From contig CAWGCG010000005.1 of assembly GCA_963821025.1 (NCBI GenBank), forward strand, positions 496,001 through 560,000: a stretch of DNA of 64,000 bases. The letters run 5' to 3'. Both the position numbers and the translations under genes were made by a program. Source of the DNA: WHSW01 sp963821025 (lineage in GTDB: Bacteria > Actinomycetota > Thermoleophilia > Solirubrobacterales > 70-9). The stretch's first letter is position 1. Each line of letters begins with the position of its first letter. This document shows positions 46,597 to 56,346 of the stretch, one piece after another. The notes beneath the pieces were generated by a model, which saw nothing but the letters and a program-made list of their open reading frames with translations, was not told the DNA's origin and made no database searches.

Positions 46597-49500
46597 TGGC
46601 CTTCGGACGCTCACTCGGGCCGACAGCGGATCCCGGCCTCGCCCGAGGCGAGACGGCGGACCGTGCCGTATCCGAGAACGGCGATCGCGCTCGGCGCGCC
46701 AAATCGGTCAACGGCGCCGACCCTGCCGAGCCGGCCGGCATCCAGCCGGTCGCCGAGCGCCTGCCTCACGCCTGGCTGGCGCTCGCCTCCGCGGCCCTGA
46801 TGACACTCTGCTTCCTGCAGGCGCCGGGACGCTTGCTTGCCGACACCAAGCTCGACCTCGTGGTCGACCCCGGCGGTTTCCTCGAGCGGGCGCTGCAGCT
46901 CTGGGACCCGTCGACGAGCTTCGGCCAGATCCAGAACCAGGCCGCCGGATACCTGTTTCCGATGGGCCCGTTCTTCTGGCTCCCGCACGAGCTCGGCGTC
47001 CCGATGTGGATCGTGCAGCGGATCTGGATCGGGGTGCTGTTGATCGTCGCGCTCTGGGGGGTTGCGGCGCTGGCGCGCCAGCTGCAGATCGGTCGGCCGG
47101 TCGATTGGATCGTGGCCGGAGGCGCCTACGCCCTCTCGCCCTTCATCCTCACCCAGCTCGCCTCGACCTCGGCGGCGCTGCTTCCAGCCGCGCTGGTCCC
47201 CTGGGCGCTGCTGGCGCTGGTTCACGGCTCGCGCGGAGGCTCGGAGCGACGGGCGGCGGGGCTCTCAGGCCTCGCGGTCGCAGCGATGGGAGGGGTGAAC
47301 GCGGCCTCCACCCTGGCGGTGCTGGGGCTGCCCGCCCTGTGGCTGCTCACCCGGGAGCCATCGCTGCGCCGCCGGGTGCTCACCGGCTGGTGGATCGTCG
47401 CCGTGGCGCTCGCGATCTCCTGGTGGCTGCTGCCGCTGCTGTTGCAGGACGAGTGGGGATTCGACTTCGTCCGTTACACCGAGACGTCGCAGACCACCGA
47501 GCTCGCGACCTCGGCCTTCGAGGCCGTGCGCGGGACCGGTAACTGGCTCGCCTATCTCAACCTCGGCGGCGCCTGGCTCCCGGCGGGCTGGGAGCTGGTC
47601 AGCTCAGCGTTGATCGTGCTCGCCACCGCCGCGCTCGCCGCCGCCGGAGTCGCGGGCCTCGCTCGCGCCCGCGTTCCCGAGCGCGGCTTCTTGATCGCCT
47701 CCCTGCTGGTCGGCGCGGCGCTGATCGGCGCCGGGTACCTGGGGCCGGCAGGGGGGCTGCTTGACGGGCCGATCCGGTCGGCGCTGGACGGACCCCTGGC
47801 AGCGTTTCGAAACGTGCAGAAGTTCGAGCCGCTCGTGCGCCTGCCGCTGGCGCTGGGGCTCGCGGCGGCGCTCGCCGCGGTGCCGCGGCGCCGCCTGCTT
47901 GCTCCCCTGGCGACTGGCGTTGCGGCCGCCGCGGTCCTGGTCGCGGCGCTGCCCCTGCTCGAGGGTGGGCTGCCCCAGCGCGGCTCGTTCGAGCGCGTGC
48001 CGCAGTCCTGGGAGCGGGCGGCGCGCTTCCTCGAGCGCCACTCCGAGCGCCGGACGGCGTTGGTGGTGCCGGCGGCACCGTTCGGCGAGTACACCTGGGG
48101 CCGGCCGCTCGACGAACCGCTGCAGCCGCTCGGCCGCAGCCCATGGGCCACCCGCAGCCTGATCCCGCTCGGCGGCTCCAACAGCACGGCGATGCTCGAC
48201 GCGATCGAGCGGCGACTCCAGAATGGGGTCTCGTCTCCCGGCCTGGAGCCGGCGCTGGCGCGTGCCGGGATCCAATACGTGGTCGAGCGAAACGACCTCG
48301 ATTGGAGACGCGCCGGCGCGCCTCGCCCGGTCGAGGTGCACAATGCCCTGGTCGACTCCGGGCTTCGGCGAGTCGCGTCCTTCGGGCCGCCGATCGGCCC
48401 CCCGGCGTCGCGCCCGGGTGCGACGGGGTCGCTGATCTCCGAGCTCGGGATCGGGCGGTTCGAGTCGCGACTGCGCCAGATCGAGATCTTCGCCGTCGGC
48501 CCGACCGCGTCGCTGGCGACGACGCTGCGCGCCGACCGCGGGCTGGCGATCAGCGGCGGCCCGCAGTCGCTGCCGGACCTGACCGATCAGCGGATGGTCG
48601 GCGGTCGTGATCCGGCGATCACGGCCGCCGACCTGGGCGCGCGGAGCGAGCGACGCTGGGTGGTGACCGACTCGCTGCGGCGCACCGACACCGACCTCGG
48701 TCTCGTGCACGACAAGGACTCCTACACCCTTGCACCGGGGGAGTGGGCGGCGGGCGCCCTCGGTCCCCCGCGCCAGCTGCTCCCCGGCGCGATCACCACC
48801 GGGCACGAGGCGGTCGGGCAGTTCGGCGGGGAGATCTCCGGCGTCTCCGCTTCCTCCTACGGCTCATGGTTGCTGCATCTGCCGTTCGTGCAACCGGCGA
48901 ACGCCTTCGACGGGGACCGCACCACCGCCTGGGTCTCGGGCGGCGACACCGGCTCGGTCGGACAGTGGGTCGAGGCCGACCTCGAGCGGACCGCCGAGCC
49001 CTCGGCGGTCCGGGTGCGCCTGCTCGAGGACGGGCCATGGCGCCCGCAGATCCGGCGCCTGCGGGTGACCACCGCCGCGGGCTCGACCACGTCGACGGTG
49101 GAGCCGAACGAATCTCTGCAGACAATCGCCGTCCCGCCCGGGCCCACCGACTGGGTGCGCGTGAGCTTCGACGCGGTCGCCAACGAGAGTCCCGGCGGCG
49201 CCACGGCCGGTCTGCGGGAGATTCAGCTCCTGGTCGCCCCACCGGGCGCTCGGCCATCGCCGATCCCGCGCGCGCGGCGCTGGGTGAGGGTGCCCCAGGA
49301 GGAGTCGCAACTGAACGCCGCGGCTCGCGGATCCGGGCCCGCGCCGGCGTTCGCTTTCTTTCGCCTCAGCGCGAGCCCGAGGGACGTCCTGCGGCGTGAT
49401 CAAGAGCCCGCCCTGCGGCGGATCTTCACCATCCCTAGGCCGGCGCGGCTGCAGGTCCAGGCGACCGTCCTGCCCGTACGAGGCCCGGCGCTCGACCGCT

Positions 49501-50942
49501 TGCTCACACCGGTGGGCGGGATGCGCGTGAGCACGACCTCGACCTGGCTCAGCCTGCCCGAGTACCGGGCCGCCAACCTGATCGACAACAGCAAGCGGAC
49601 CGATTGGGTCGCGGCTCCGCCGAGCCCGCCGCCGGCCCGGGTCCCGGGAGCCAGCGGTCTGCGCGGCTACGGCGTCGATTCGTCACCTCGGTTCGCAGCG
49701 ATCTCGCCCGCTCCGGCGGAGACCGATCTCGAGCCCGCGATCCGGCTGCGCTGGGACTCCGAGCGAGGGCTGTCGCGGCTGCGGATCGAGCCCGCCAAGG
49801 GCTTCACCGCGTCGCCGCAGCGGATCGTCCTCACCAGCCCGGCTGGAGAGCGCCGCCTGAAGGTGCCGCCGAATGGGGTGATGCGCTTTCGGGCGCTGCG
49901 CACCGACCGGGTCACGGTCAGCTTCCCGCGCGTGGACCCGCGCTACACGACGACCGGGCTGCCAATCGAGCCACGGACCAGACTCCCCGTCGGGCTCGCC
50001 GAGCTCGACTTTCCGGCCCTGCGGGACCTTCGCCTGCAGACGCTGGCTCCGAACACGGTCATCCGCAAGCCCTGCGGTGAGGGGCCACCGATCACCGTCG
50101 ACGGTCGTCGCCGCCCGACCGCGATCCGGGCGCTTGCCGCAGAGCTCGTGCAGCTGCAATCGCTGCCGCTGCGGATCTGCTCCGCCGACCCGGCGATCTC
50201 GCTCGCCGCCGGCAACCACCGGCTCTCGAGCCCCGCCGGCGGCGCCTTCTCGCTGAGCTCGGTCAGCCTGCGCCCCGCGGCCTGGGAATCGGCGGCCGAC
50301 GGGAAACCGCGCCGCACCCGGATTCGCAGCTGGGGTGACGAGCGACGGACGGTGGACGTGGGTGCCGGGCCGCGCGCATATCTGGCGATCCGCGAGAATT
50401 TCAACACCGGCTGGGAGGCAACCCTGGGCGATCGTCAGCTGGAGGCGATCCGCCTCGACGGCTGGCAGCAGGGCTTCGTCGTGCCGCCCGGTCGGGGCGG
50501 CTCGGTCGAGCTGGAGTTCGGCCCCCAGCGCGCCTACACCGTGGCGCTCTGGGCCGGAGGCGGATTGGCGCTGGCGCTGGTCGCGCTGATCCTGATCCCC
50601 TCGAGGCGCCGCGAGGACGGGCGCGGCCCCGCGGCGAGCCGCCCGCCCGCGAGCGCGATCGTGCTCGGAGTCCTCGGTACCGCCGCGATCGCGCTGATCT
50701 CGGTGCCGGCTGCGTTCGCCGTCCCGGTGGCCGCGGTGGTCGCGCGGCGCTGGCCGGGCGCGCTCATGTGGGCGGCCGGAGCCGCAACCCTGGCGGCCGG
50801 CGTGATCGTTGCCATCGATCTCGACCCGCAGCCCCTTCAGGGTGCGGGGGCGTTCGGCGTCCCGGCTCAGGTGCTCGCCGCGCTCGGGCTAGCCTGTCTC
50901 GCGGCGTCCCTGATATCCACACGGCGGAGCACCGAACCTTGA
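46596..50942 (+). CDS. AftD-like arabinofuranosyltransferase-type GT-C membrane protein
   Basis: A 1448-residue protein. Residues about 45-480 hold a GT-C membrane domain with about ten helices and an early acidic Val-Asp-Pro-Gly-Gly. The conserved Phe-Arg-Asn-Val-Gln-Lys-Phe-Glu-Pro near residue 406 is typical of AftD/DUF3367 proteins. The long exported part (about 490-1340) includes jelly-roll/discoidin-like segments (carbohydrate-binding character). The last 100 residues hold more membrane helices. AftD uses decaprenyl-phosphoarabinose in mycobacterial arabinan synthesis; here donor and polymer are not proven. Overlaps the next gene by TTGA. Confidence 0.87.
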   Translation: MAFGRSLGPTADPGLARGETADRAVSENGDRARRAKSVNGADPAEPAGIQPVAERLPHAWLALASAALMTLCFLQAPGRLLADTKLDLVVDPGGFLERALQLWDPSTSFGQIQNQAAGYLFPMGPFFWLPHELGVPMWIVQRIWIGVLLIVALWGVAALARQLQIGRPVDWIVAGGAYALSPFILTQLASTSAALLPAALVPWALLALVHGSRGGSERRAAGLSGLAVAAMGGVNAASTLAVLGLPALWLLTREPSLRRRVLTGWWIVAVALAISWWLLPLLLQDEWGFDFVRYTETSQTTELATSAFEAVRGTGNWLAYLNLGGAWLPAGWELVSSALIVLATAALAAAGVAGLARARVPERGFLIASLLVGAALIGAGYLGPAGGLLDGPIRSALDGPLAAFRNVQKFEPLVRLPLALGLAAALAAVPRRRLLAPLATGVAAAAVLVAALPLLEGGLPQRGSFERVPQSWERAARFLERHSERRTALVVPAAPFGEYTWGRPLDEPLQPLGRSPWATRSLIPLGGSNSTAMLDAIERRLQNGVSSPGLEPALARAGIQYVVERNDLDWRRAGAPRPVEVHNALVDSGLRRVASFGPPIGPPASRPGATGSLISELGIGRFESRLRQIEIFAVGPTASLATTLRADRGLAISGGPQSLPDLTDQRMVGGRDPAITAADLGARSERRWVVTDSLRRTDTDLGLVHDKDSYTLAPGEWAAGALGPPRQLLPGAITTGHEAVGQFGGEISGVSASSYGSWLLHLPFVQPANAFDGDRTTAWVSGGDTGSVGQWVEADLERTAEPSAVRVRLLEDGPWRPQIRRLRVTTAAGSTTSTVEPNESLQTIAVPPGPTDWVRVSFDAVANESPGGATAGLREIQLLVAPPGARPSPIPRARRWVRVPQEESQLNAAARGSGPAPAFAFFRLSASPRDVLRRDQEPALRRIFTIPRPARLQVQATVLPVRGPALDRLLTPVGGMRVSTTSTWLSLPEYRAANLIDNSKRTDWVAAPPSPPPARVPGASGLRGYGVDSSPRFAAISPAPAETDLEPAIRLRWDSERGLSRLRIEPAKGFTASPQRIVLTSPAGERRLKVPPNGVMRFRALRTDRVTVSFPRVDPRYTTTGLPIEPRTRLPVGLAELDFPALRDLRLQTLAPNTVIRKPCGEGPPITVDGRRRPTAIRALAAELVQLQSLPLRICSADPAISLAAGNHRLSSPAGGAFSLSSVSLRPAAWESAADGKPRRTRIRSWGDERRTVDVGAGPRAYLAIRENFNTGWEATLGDRQLEAIRLDGWQQGFVVPPGRGGSVELEFGPQRAYTVALWAGGGLALALVALILIPSRRREDGRGPAASRPPASAIVLGVLGTAAIALISVPAAFAVPVAAVVARRWPGALMWAAGAATLAAGVIVAIDLDPQPLQGAGAFGVPAQVLAALGLACLAASLISTRRSTEP

Positions 50943-52039
50943 CCGCGGACGTTCTTTACCAGCCGCTCGCCGCGTCCCCGCAGAGCCTCGCGATCCTGCG
51001 CCATCCCGATCGTCGCACGGCCTGGGTGCAGCTGATCACGGCTACCCTCGGCGAGCCGGTGCAGGGCTTGACGGCACGTTGCGATCAGCGCCTCGAGGAG
51101 ATCAACCGGCAGGTCCCGCTGGTCGGCGCGCGCTTGCGCGGCGAGGCCTGGGTCAGCGGCCCGGCCCCGCGGGCGATCGAGGTTGACGGCGACCTGCTCG
51201 ACGCGCGGCACCTGCTCGACCCGTTCGATCTCGCCTGGGGGCCGCCGATTCGGCTGCTGGTCGGCAGGGACGGGCGGCGCCTGGCGCTCGCCGCCCACCA
51301 CGCGGCGGCCGACGGGCGCGCCATCGTCGCCCTGCTCGAGGCCCTGGTCGGCGGCCCGATCCCCGACCCCAGTGACGACCTGACGGGCCCACCTCCGATC
51401 GCAGCCGAGGCTTCCGGCGGTCGTTTGACCGCCCTGCGACGCCTGCTGCGTCCCGCGGACCCGGTCCCCCCGTCGCCCGAGCCGCCGCCGCGGGACTCGC
51501 TTGCGGTTCGGACCCTGCGCTCGCCCGAGCGGGTGGTGGTCGCCCAGATCGCCTCCGCCGCGATCGATGCGATCGCGGAGCGCAGCCGGATCATGGGCCG
51601 TCCGTGGCGGCGCGTCGGGCTCTCTATCCCGGTCGGCAGCAACGCCCCCGGCGTCGGCAACCTGGCCACCTATCGGCGCGTCGACCTGAGCTGGCCCGAG
51701 TGCTCGGGCAACAAGGTCAGGGCGGCGATCTCGGAAGCGATCAAGTCGGGCCCGATGCCGGCCGAGCTGACGCGCGCGCCCCGCCTGCTGAAGCTGCTCG
51801 CCCCGGTCGCCGATCGCTTCGCCGACTCGGTGCTGATCTCCAACCACGGCGCTTACGAGCTCCCGGGCGTCTCTCAGCTGGCGGTCTTTCCCGTCGCCCG
51901 GGGTCGCTCGGCGGTGGTCTTCGGAGCGGCGCGGGTTCTCGGCGGCGAGTCGACCGTCACCCTGCGTGCCCGTGACCTGACCCAGGCCGACGCCGAGGAA
52001 CTGCTCGATCAGACGGTCCGGCGCATGGAGGGCAGATGA
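50939..52039 (+). CDS. condensation-domain-like (PapA-type) acyltransferase
   Basis: A 366-residue protein with the condensation/acyltransferase active-site motif His120-His121-x-x-x-Asp125-Gly126 and the two-lobed layout of the CoA-dependent acyltransferase superfamily. A TTG start at 50939 overlaps the preceding stop. Members of this group (PapA-type, wax or NRPS condensation domains) esterify glycolipids or polyketides. In this operon it probably acylates the lipid-linked glycan or a glycolipid. The second lobe is shorter than in typical condensation domains. Confidence 0.75.
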   Translation: MTADVLYQPLAASPQSLAILRHPDRRTAWVQLITATLGEPVQGLTARCDQRLEEINRQVPLVGARLRGEAWVSGPAPRAIEVDGDLLDARHLLDPFDLAWGPPIRLLVGRDGRRLALAAHHAAADGRAIVALLEALVGGPIPDPSDDLTGPPPIAAEASGGRLTALRRLLRPADPVPPSPEPPPRDSLAVRTLRSPERVVVAQIASAAIDAIAERSRIMGRPWRRVGLSIPVGSNAPGVGNLATYRRVDLSWPECSGNKVRAAISEAIKSGPMPAELTRAPRLLKLLAPVADRFADSVLISNHGAYELPGVSQLAVFPVARGRSAVVFGAARVLGGESTVTLRARDLTQADAEELLDQTVRRMEGR

Positions 52040-52773
52040 GGGCGACAACCACGGACGGGAGCCTGGCGCAGGTGCGACAGCTGTGGACCCTATGGCGCGC
52101 CGAGCGCGAGGATCCGGAGCCGTTCTACACGCTGCTCGGGCGCCGGGTCGCCGCCGACCTCGATCACCGCTACGGCGACTTGCGCGGCCAGACGATCCTC
52201 GACATGGGCTGCGGGCCGGGCTTTTACACGCGCGAGCTGCGGCGGCGCGAGGCCACGGTGATCCCGCTCGACAACTCCTGGGAGGAGCTCGGGCTGCACG
52301 GCGAGCCACCCGAGGGAGCGATCCTCGGCGATGCGATGGACCTGCCGCTCGGGGACCGCTCGGTCGATGGCGTCTTCACCTCGAACATGATCGAGCACAC
52401 GCCGCGGCCGCTGGCGGTCTTCGACGAGATCGAGCGGGTCCTGCGACCGGGTGGGTGGGCATATGTCTCGTGGACCAACTGGTACTCGCCGTGGGGCGGG
52501 CACGACATCTCGCCATACCACTACCTCGGGCCGCGGCTGGGCCTGCGCGTCTACGAGCAGCTGCACGGGCCCCCGCGCAAGAACCGTCCCGGGGAGGGAC
52601 TCTTTCCGCTGCACATCGGCCCCACCCTGCGTGACCTGCGCCGGCGGCCGGGGATCGTCGTCGATGAGGTCCAATCGCGTTACTGGCCGGGTCTGCGGTT
52701 CATCACCGCGATCCCCGTGGTGCGTGAGGTGGTCACCTGGAACTGCGCGATCTATCTGCGCAAGCGCCTCTGA
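52036..52773 (+). CDS. class I SAM-dependent methyltransferase
   Basis: A 245-residue methyltransferase with motif I Ile-Leu-Asp-Met-Gly-Cys-Gly-Pro-Gly (near residues 54-62) and an acidic motif II. The C-terminal half has a Trp/Tyr-rich substrate lid (Trp-Thr-Asn-Trp-Tyr-Ser-Pro-Trp). ATG overlaps the preceding stop (ATGA). Last gene of the glycan operon; it likely methylates a sugar or the lipid moiety. It meets hypF tail to tail with three bases between. Confidence 0.87.
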   Translation: MRATTTDGSLAQVRQLWTLWRAEREDPEPFYTLLGRRVAADLDHRYGDLRGQTILDMGCGPGFYTRELRRREATVIPLDNSWEELGLHGEPPEGAILGDAMDLPLGDRSVDGVFTSNMIEHTPRPLAVFDEIERVLRPGGWAYVSWTNWYSPWGGHDISPYHYLGPRLGLRVYEQLHGPPRKNRPGEGLFPLHIGPTLRDLRRRPGIVVDEVQSRYWPGLRFITAIPVVREVVTWNCAIYLRKRL

Positions 52774-52776
52774 GGC

Positions 52777-55104
52777 TCATCCGGACGCCGCGCGGGCGAC
52801 GGCGACCGCGACCTGGCCGTATGAGATCGCGCCGTCGTTGGGGGGCAGCGCCCGCGGGATCAGCACGTCTAGGCGCCTCGCCCGCAGCAACTCGGCGGTG
52901 CGCTCGATCAGCAGCCGGTTCTGAAACACCCCACCTGAGAGCACGACCCGCGAGAGCGCGGCGCGCTCGGCCTCGCGCTCGCAGGCGCCCGCGGTCGCTC
53001 GCGCGAGTGCGTTGTGAAAGCGCGCAGCCGCAAGCTCGATCGCGACCCCGCGCGCCAGGTCCGCGGTGAGCGCCCGAATCGTCGCCCGCGGGTCGATGAT
53101 CAGCGCGCCCTCGCCGCCCTCGATCAGGTCGATCTCATAGGCGCCGCCCTCGACCGGGCTGGCCCGCCCCTCGAGCTCGGTCGCCGCCTGGCCCTCGTGG
53201 GCGCTGCGGGCGCGGAGCCCGCAGACCGCGGCGACCGCGTCGAACAGCCGGCCGACGCTCGTCGTCAGTGGCGAGTTGACTTCCCCGCCGGCCATCGAGC
53301 AGATCGCCGCCCAGTCCTCCTCGCTCACCTCAGCGGCGAGCACCTCCGGAATCGGCGGACGCTCCGTCTCCAGCGCGCTCGCCAGCCATGCGCAGGCCAT
53401 CCGCCAGGGCTCGCGCGCGGCCGCGTCGCCCCCCGGCAGGCGCACCGGGAACAGCAGCCCCGCTCGCTCGTAGCCGGCGAGATCGCCGCGGAGGATCTCG
53501 CCGCCCCAGACGGTGCCGTCGCCGCCGTACCCGGAACCGTCGAAGATCGCGCCAACCGCGGCGCCGAGCTCGCCGTGCTCGGCAAGACAGGCGGCGAGGT
53601 GGGCGTGATGATGCTGAACGCCGACCGTCGCGACCCCCGCCCGCTCGAGCGCGTAACGAGTCGCCAGGTAGTCGGGGTGCAGGTCGTGAGCGACGACCGT
53701 CGGCGCGACCGCGAACAGGCGCTCGAAGTGGCTGATGCCGCTGCGAAACGACTCCAGCGTCTCGAAGTTCTTCAGGTCGCCGATGTGGTGGCCGACCCAG
53801 GCACGCGACCCCTTCGCCAGGCAGAAGGTGCTCTTCAACTCGGCGCCGCAGCCAAGCACCGGCGCCGCGGCCTCGATCGGCAGCCCGACGCCGCCGGGGA
53901 CGTAGCCGCGCGAGCGGCGCAACAGCAGCGGCGTCGGGTTGGTCTCGGGGTCGAGGGCGCGGACGACCGAGTCGTCGGTGCGGATGTGGATCGGGCGGTC
54001 GTGGACGAGGAAGGCGTCGGCGATCGGGGCCAGGCGGCCCCGGGCGTCTTCGTCGTCGAAGGCGATCGGCTCGTCGGAGAGGTTGCCGGAGGTCATCACC
54101 AGGGCCTCGCCGGCGTCCTCGGCGAGTAGATGATGCAGCGGCGAGTAGGGCAACATCACGCCGAGGTCGCGCAGGCCTGGAGCCACGCCGCTCGCCACCG
54201 CGGCCGTCGACCTGCGCCTCGCGACCACGATCGGGCGTTCGGGACCCGCGATCAGCTGCTCCTCGGCCGGGGTCAGCTCGACCAGCTCGCGGGCCCTGGG
54301 GAGGTCGGCGGCCATGAGCGCGAACGGCTTGGCGTCGCGGTGCTTTCGCTCGCGCAGGGTCGCGACCGCGCGCTCGTCCGCCGCCGCGCAGGCCAGGTGG
54401 TAGCCGCCGATGCCCTTGATCGCGATCATCTCGCCCGACCCCAGCCTGCGCGCCGCGGCGGCGATCGGATCGTCGCCGGACACGACCAGCTCCTCGCCGC
54501 GCGCGTCGGTGAGCGTCGCCCGGGGGCCGCACTCGGGACAGGCGTTGGGTTGGGCGTGAAAGCGTCGGTCGCGCGGATCCTCGTACTCGGCCCGGCAGCG
54601 CTCACACATCTCGAACCCCGCCATCGTCGTCAGGGGCCGGTCGTAGGGGACCCCCCGAACGATCGTGAACCGCGGCCCGCAGTTGGTGCAGTTGATGAAC
54701 GGATAGCGGTGGCGGCGGTCGCCCGGGTCGCGGAGCTCGGCCAGGCACTCGGCACAGGTCGCGGTGTCCGCAGCTACGGGCGCCTCGGCTTCGCCCCGAC
54801 GCTCGGACTCCACGATGCGGAAGCCGAGCTCGCCGCTGGCGGGGACGGTGTTGCTGCGGATCGACTCGATCACCGCCAGCGGAGGCGCCTCCTCGGTGAG
54901 CCGGAGCAGGAACCGATCGACGCGATCGGGCGCCCCCTCGACCTCGAGCACGACCCCGCGCTCGTCGTTGAGCACCCACCCGCCGAGCTCGAGCTGCTCG
55001 GCGAGACGGAAGACGTGGGGGCGAAAGCCGACTCCTTGGACGGTCCCCAGCACCCGGGCGCGGACGCGGCGCCTGGACCCCAGATCGCCGGCCGCGGTGA
55101 TCAC
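52777..55104 (-). CDS. hypF: carbamoyltransferase HypF (hydrogenase cyanide-ligand synthesis)
   Basis: HypF of 775 residues, the full family length. Domain order: acylphosphatase (about 12-100), two Cys4 zinc fingers (about 115-190, with Cys-x-x-Cys pairs), YrdC-like (about 205-390) and a Kae1-like carbamoyltransferase with His-His-His-Ala-His near residue 495. It makes carbamoyl-AMP from carbamoyl phosphate and loads HypE for the active-site CN ligands. GTG overlaps the upstream gene's stop. Last gene of the hydrogenase operon; hypE, hypC and hypD are not in the window. Confidence 0.95.
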   Translation of the reverse strand: MITAAGDLGSRRRVRARVLGTVQGVGFRPHVFRLAEQLELGGWVLNDERGVVLEVEGAPDRVDRFLLRLTEEAPPLAVIESIRSNTVPASGELGFRIVESERRGEAEAPVAADTATCAECLAELRDPGDRRHRYPFINCTNCGPRFTIVRGVPYDRPLTTMAGFEMCERCRAEYEDPRDRRFHAQPNACPECGPRATLTDARGEELVVSGDDPIAAAARRLGSGEMIAIKGIGGYHLACAAADERAVATLRERKHRDAKPFALMAADLPRARELVELTPAEEQLIAGPERPIVVARRRSTAAVASGVAPGLRDLGVMLPYSPLHHLLAEDAGEALVMTSGNLSDEPIAFDDEDARGRLAPIADAFLVHDRPIHIRTDDSVVRALDPETNPTPLLLRRSRGYVPGGVGLPIEAAAPVLGCGAELKSTFCLAKGSRAWVGHHIGDLKNFETLESFRSGISHFERLFAVAPTVVAHDLHPDYLATRYALERAGVATVGVQHHHAHLAACLAEHGELGAAVGAIFDGSGYGGDGTVWGGEILRGDLAGYERAGLLFPVRLPGGDAAAREPWRMACAWLASALETERPPIPEVLAAEVSEEDWAAICSMAGGEVNSPLTTSVGRLFDAVAAVCGLRARSAHEGQAATELEGRASPVEGGAYEIDLIEGGEGALIIDPRATIRALTADLARGVAIELAAARFHNALARATAGACEREAERAALSRVVLSGGVFQNRLLIERTAELLRARRLDVLIPRALPPNDGAISYGQVAVAVARAASG

Positions 55105-56330
55105 CGCCCTCCCGACGGCCCCACCAGTTCGATCAGCTCGCGAAGGACGTGGTAGGCGCTCGCCTGGGCCTCCTGGATCCGCGGGATGTGCTGCGAGCGG
55201 CTGATCACCACTTGGTCGGCGAGCTGCTCGGCGGCGATCCGCCCGCCGTCATACCCGACCATCGCGATCGTCTGCAGGCCCTGGCGGCGGGCCTCGGTCA
55301 GCGCCGAGATCAGGTTGCGCGAGTTGCCACTGGTCGAGAGAACGAGCAGCGCGTCGCCCTCGCGGCCGTAGGCGATGACCTGCCGTTGGAAGATCTCGTC
55401 GACGCCGACGTCGTTGGCGATCGCCGAGAGGATCGAGGAGTCCTCGGTCAGATCGAGCGCCGCCCGTGCGGGCCAGTCGCCGGGGGGCCGGCGCAGGTCG
55501 GCGACCAGGTCGGCGGCGTCAGTGGCCGAGCCGCCGTTGCCGCAGGCGAGCAGCTTGCCCCCGGCGTCGAGCCCCGCGCGCAGCTCGACCGCCGCGGCGA
55601 TCAGCGCCTCGCGGCTGTCATCGAGCGTCTGCTCGCGCAGGCCACCGACGTCGGCGGACTTGATCAGCACCGAGCGGCGGACGTCGTCGAGGACGGTCTC
55701 GAGATCGGTCTCGCTCTCGGCGAGGAACGGATAGAGAAAGCTGGAGGCGCCGCTGTCGTGGACCGGGCGCGCCTCGCGGCCGGAGAGCAGCCCGCGGTGA
55801 TCGAAGAACACGTGGACGAGCTCCCAGAGCACGTGGTAGAGGGTCTCGACCAGCTCCTGGCGCACGAACGGGTCGTCGGTCGCCGGCTCGAACACCCACT
55901 GCCCCGCACCGGAGGCGAAGGCGATCGTCTGGCAGCCGCGATTCTCGGCGACGGCGAGCGCTGTCCGAGCCTCGCCCGCGGGGTCGCCGGCCTCGAAGCC
56001 GATGACGATGTCGTCGGGTTCGGCGACCAGTTCGACCTGGTGGCTCAGGGTGCCGCCCTCGGGCCCGAGCCCGATCGCCGGCAGCGCCCGCTTGCCGACG
56101 ATCACCGGGTGCACGAACTCGACCGCAACGTGGCGCACGTCCGAGCGCGCAGCCGGGCTCGAGCCCACGGCCAGCAGGCGGCCACCACGGGCGAAGCGCT
56201 CGGCCATCAGGTGACAACACTCGGCGAGCCGAGCGGCCTCCGCCTCGAAGAAGGCCGAGTTGGCGGTGGTCCGGATCTCGAGCAGCTCGGTGACGCGACC
56301 GCCGAGACCGGTGGCGCTCAGCTGCGGCAT
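55101..56330 (-). CDS. double SIS-domain protein of the hydrogenase cluster (GmhA-like)
   Basis: A 409-residue protein made of two SIS (sugar isomerase) domains. The C-terminal one (about 215-400) is close to sedoheptulose-7-phosphate isomerase GmhA, with Cys-Gly-Asn-Gly-Gly-Ser-Ala near residue 245 and Ser-Thr-Ser-Gly-Asn-Ser near 315. The N-terminal one (about 30-190) is degenerate. SIS proteins annotated as phosphoheptose isomerase recur beside group 1h-type hydrogenases, but their role is unknown. Coupled by GTGA to hypF and 16 bases after hypB, so part of the operon. Confidence 0.8.
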   Translation of the reverse strand: MPQLSATGLGGRVTELLEIRTTANSAFFEAEAARLAECCHLMAERFARGGRLLAVGSSPAARSDVRHVAVEFVHPVIVGKRALPAIGLGPEGGTLSHQVELVAEPDDIVIGFEAGDPAGEARTALAVAENRGCQTIAFASGAGQWVFEPATDDPFVRQELVETLYHVLWELVHVFFDHRGLLSGREARPVHDSGASSFLYPFLAESETDLETVLDDVRRSVLIKSADVGGLREQTLDDSREALIAAAVELRAGLDAGGKLLACGNGGSATDAADLVADLRRPPGDWPARAALDLTEDSSILSAIANDVGVDEIFQRQVIAYGREGDALLVLSTSGNSRNLISALTEARRQGLQTIAMVGYDGGRIAAEQLADQVVISRSQHIPRIQEAQASAYHVLRELIELVGPSGGR

Positions 56331-56346
56331 CGGCGGCGCTCGAGCC

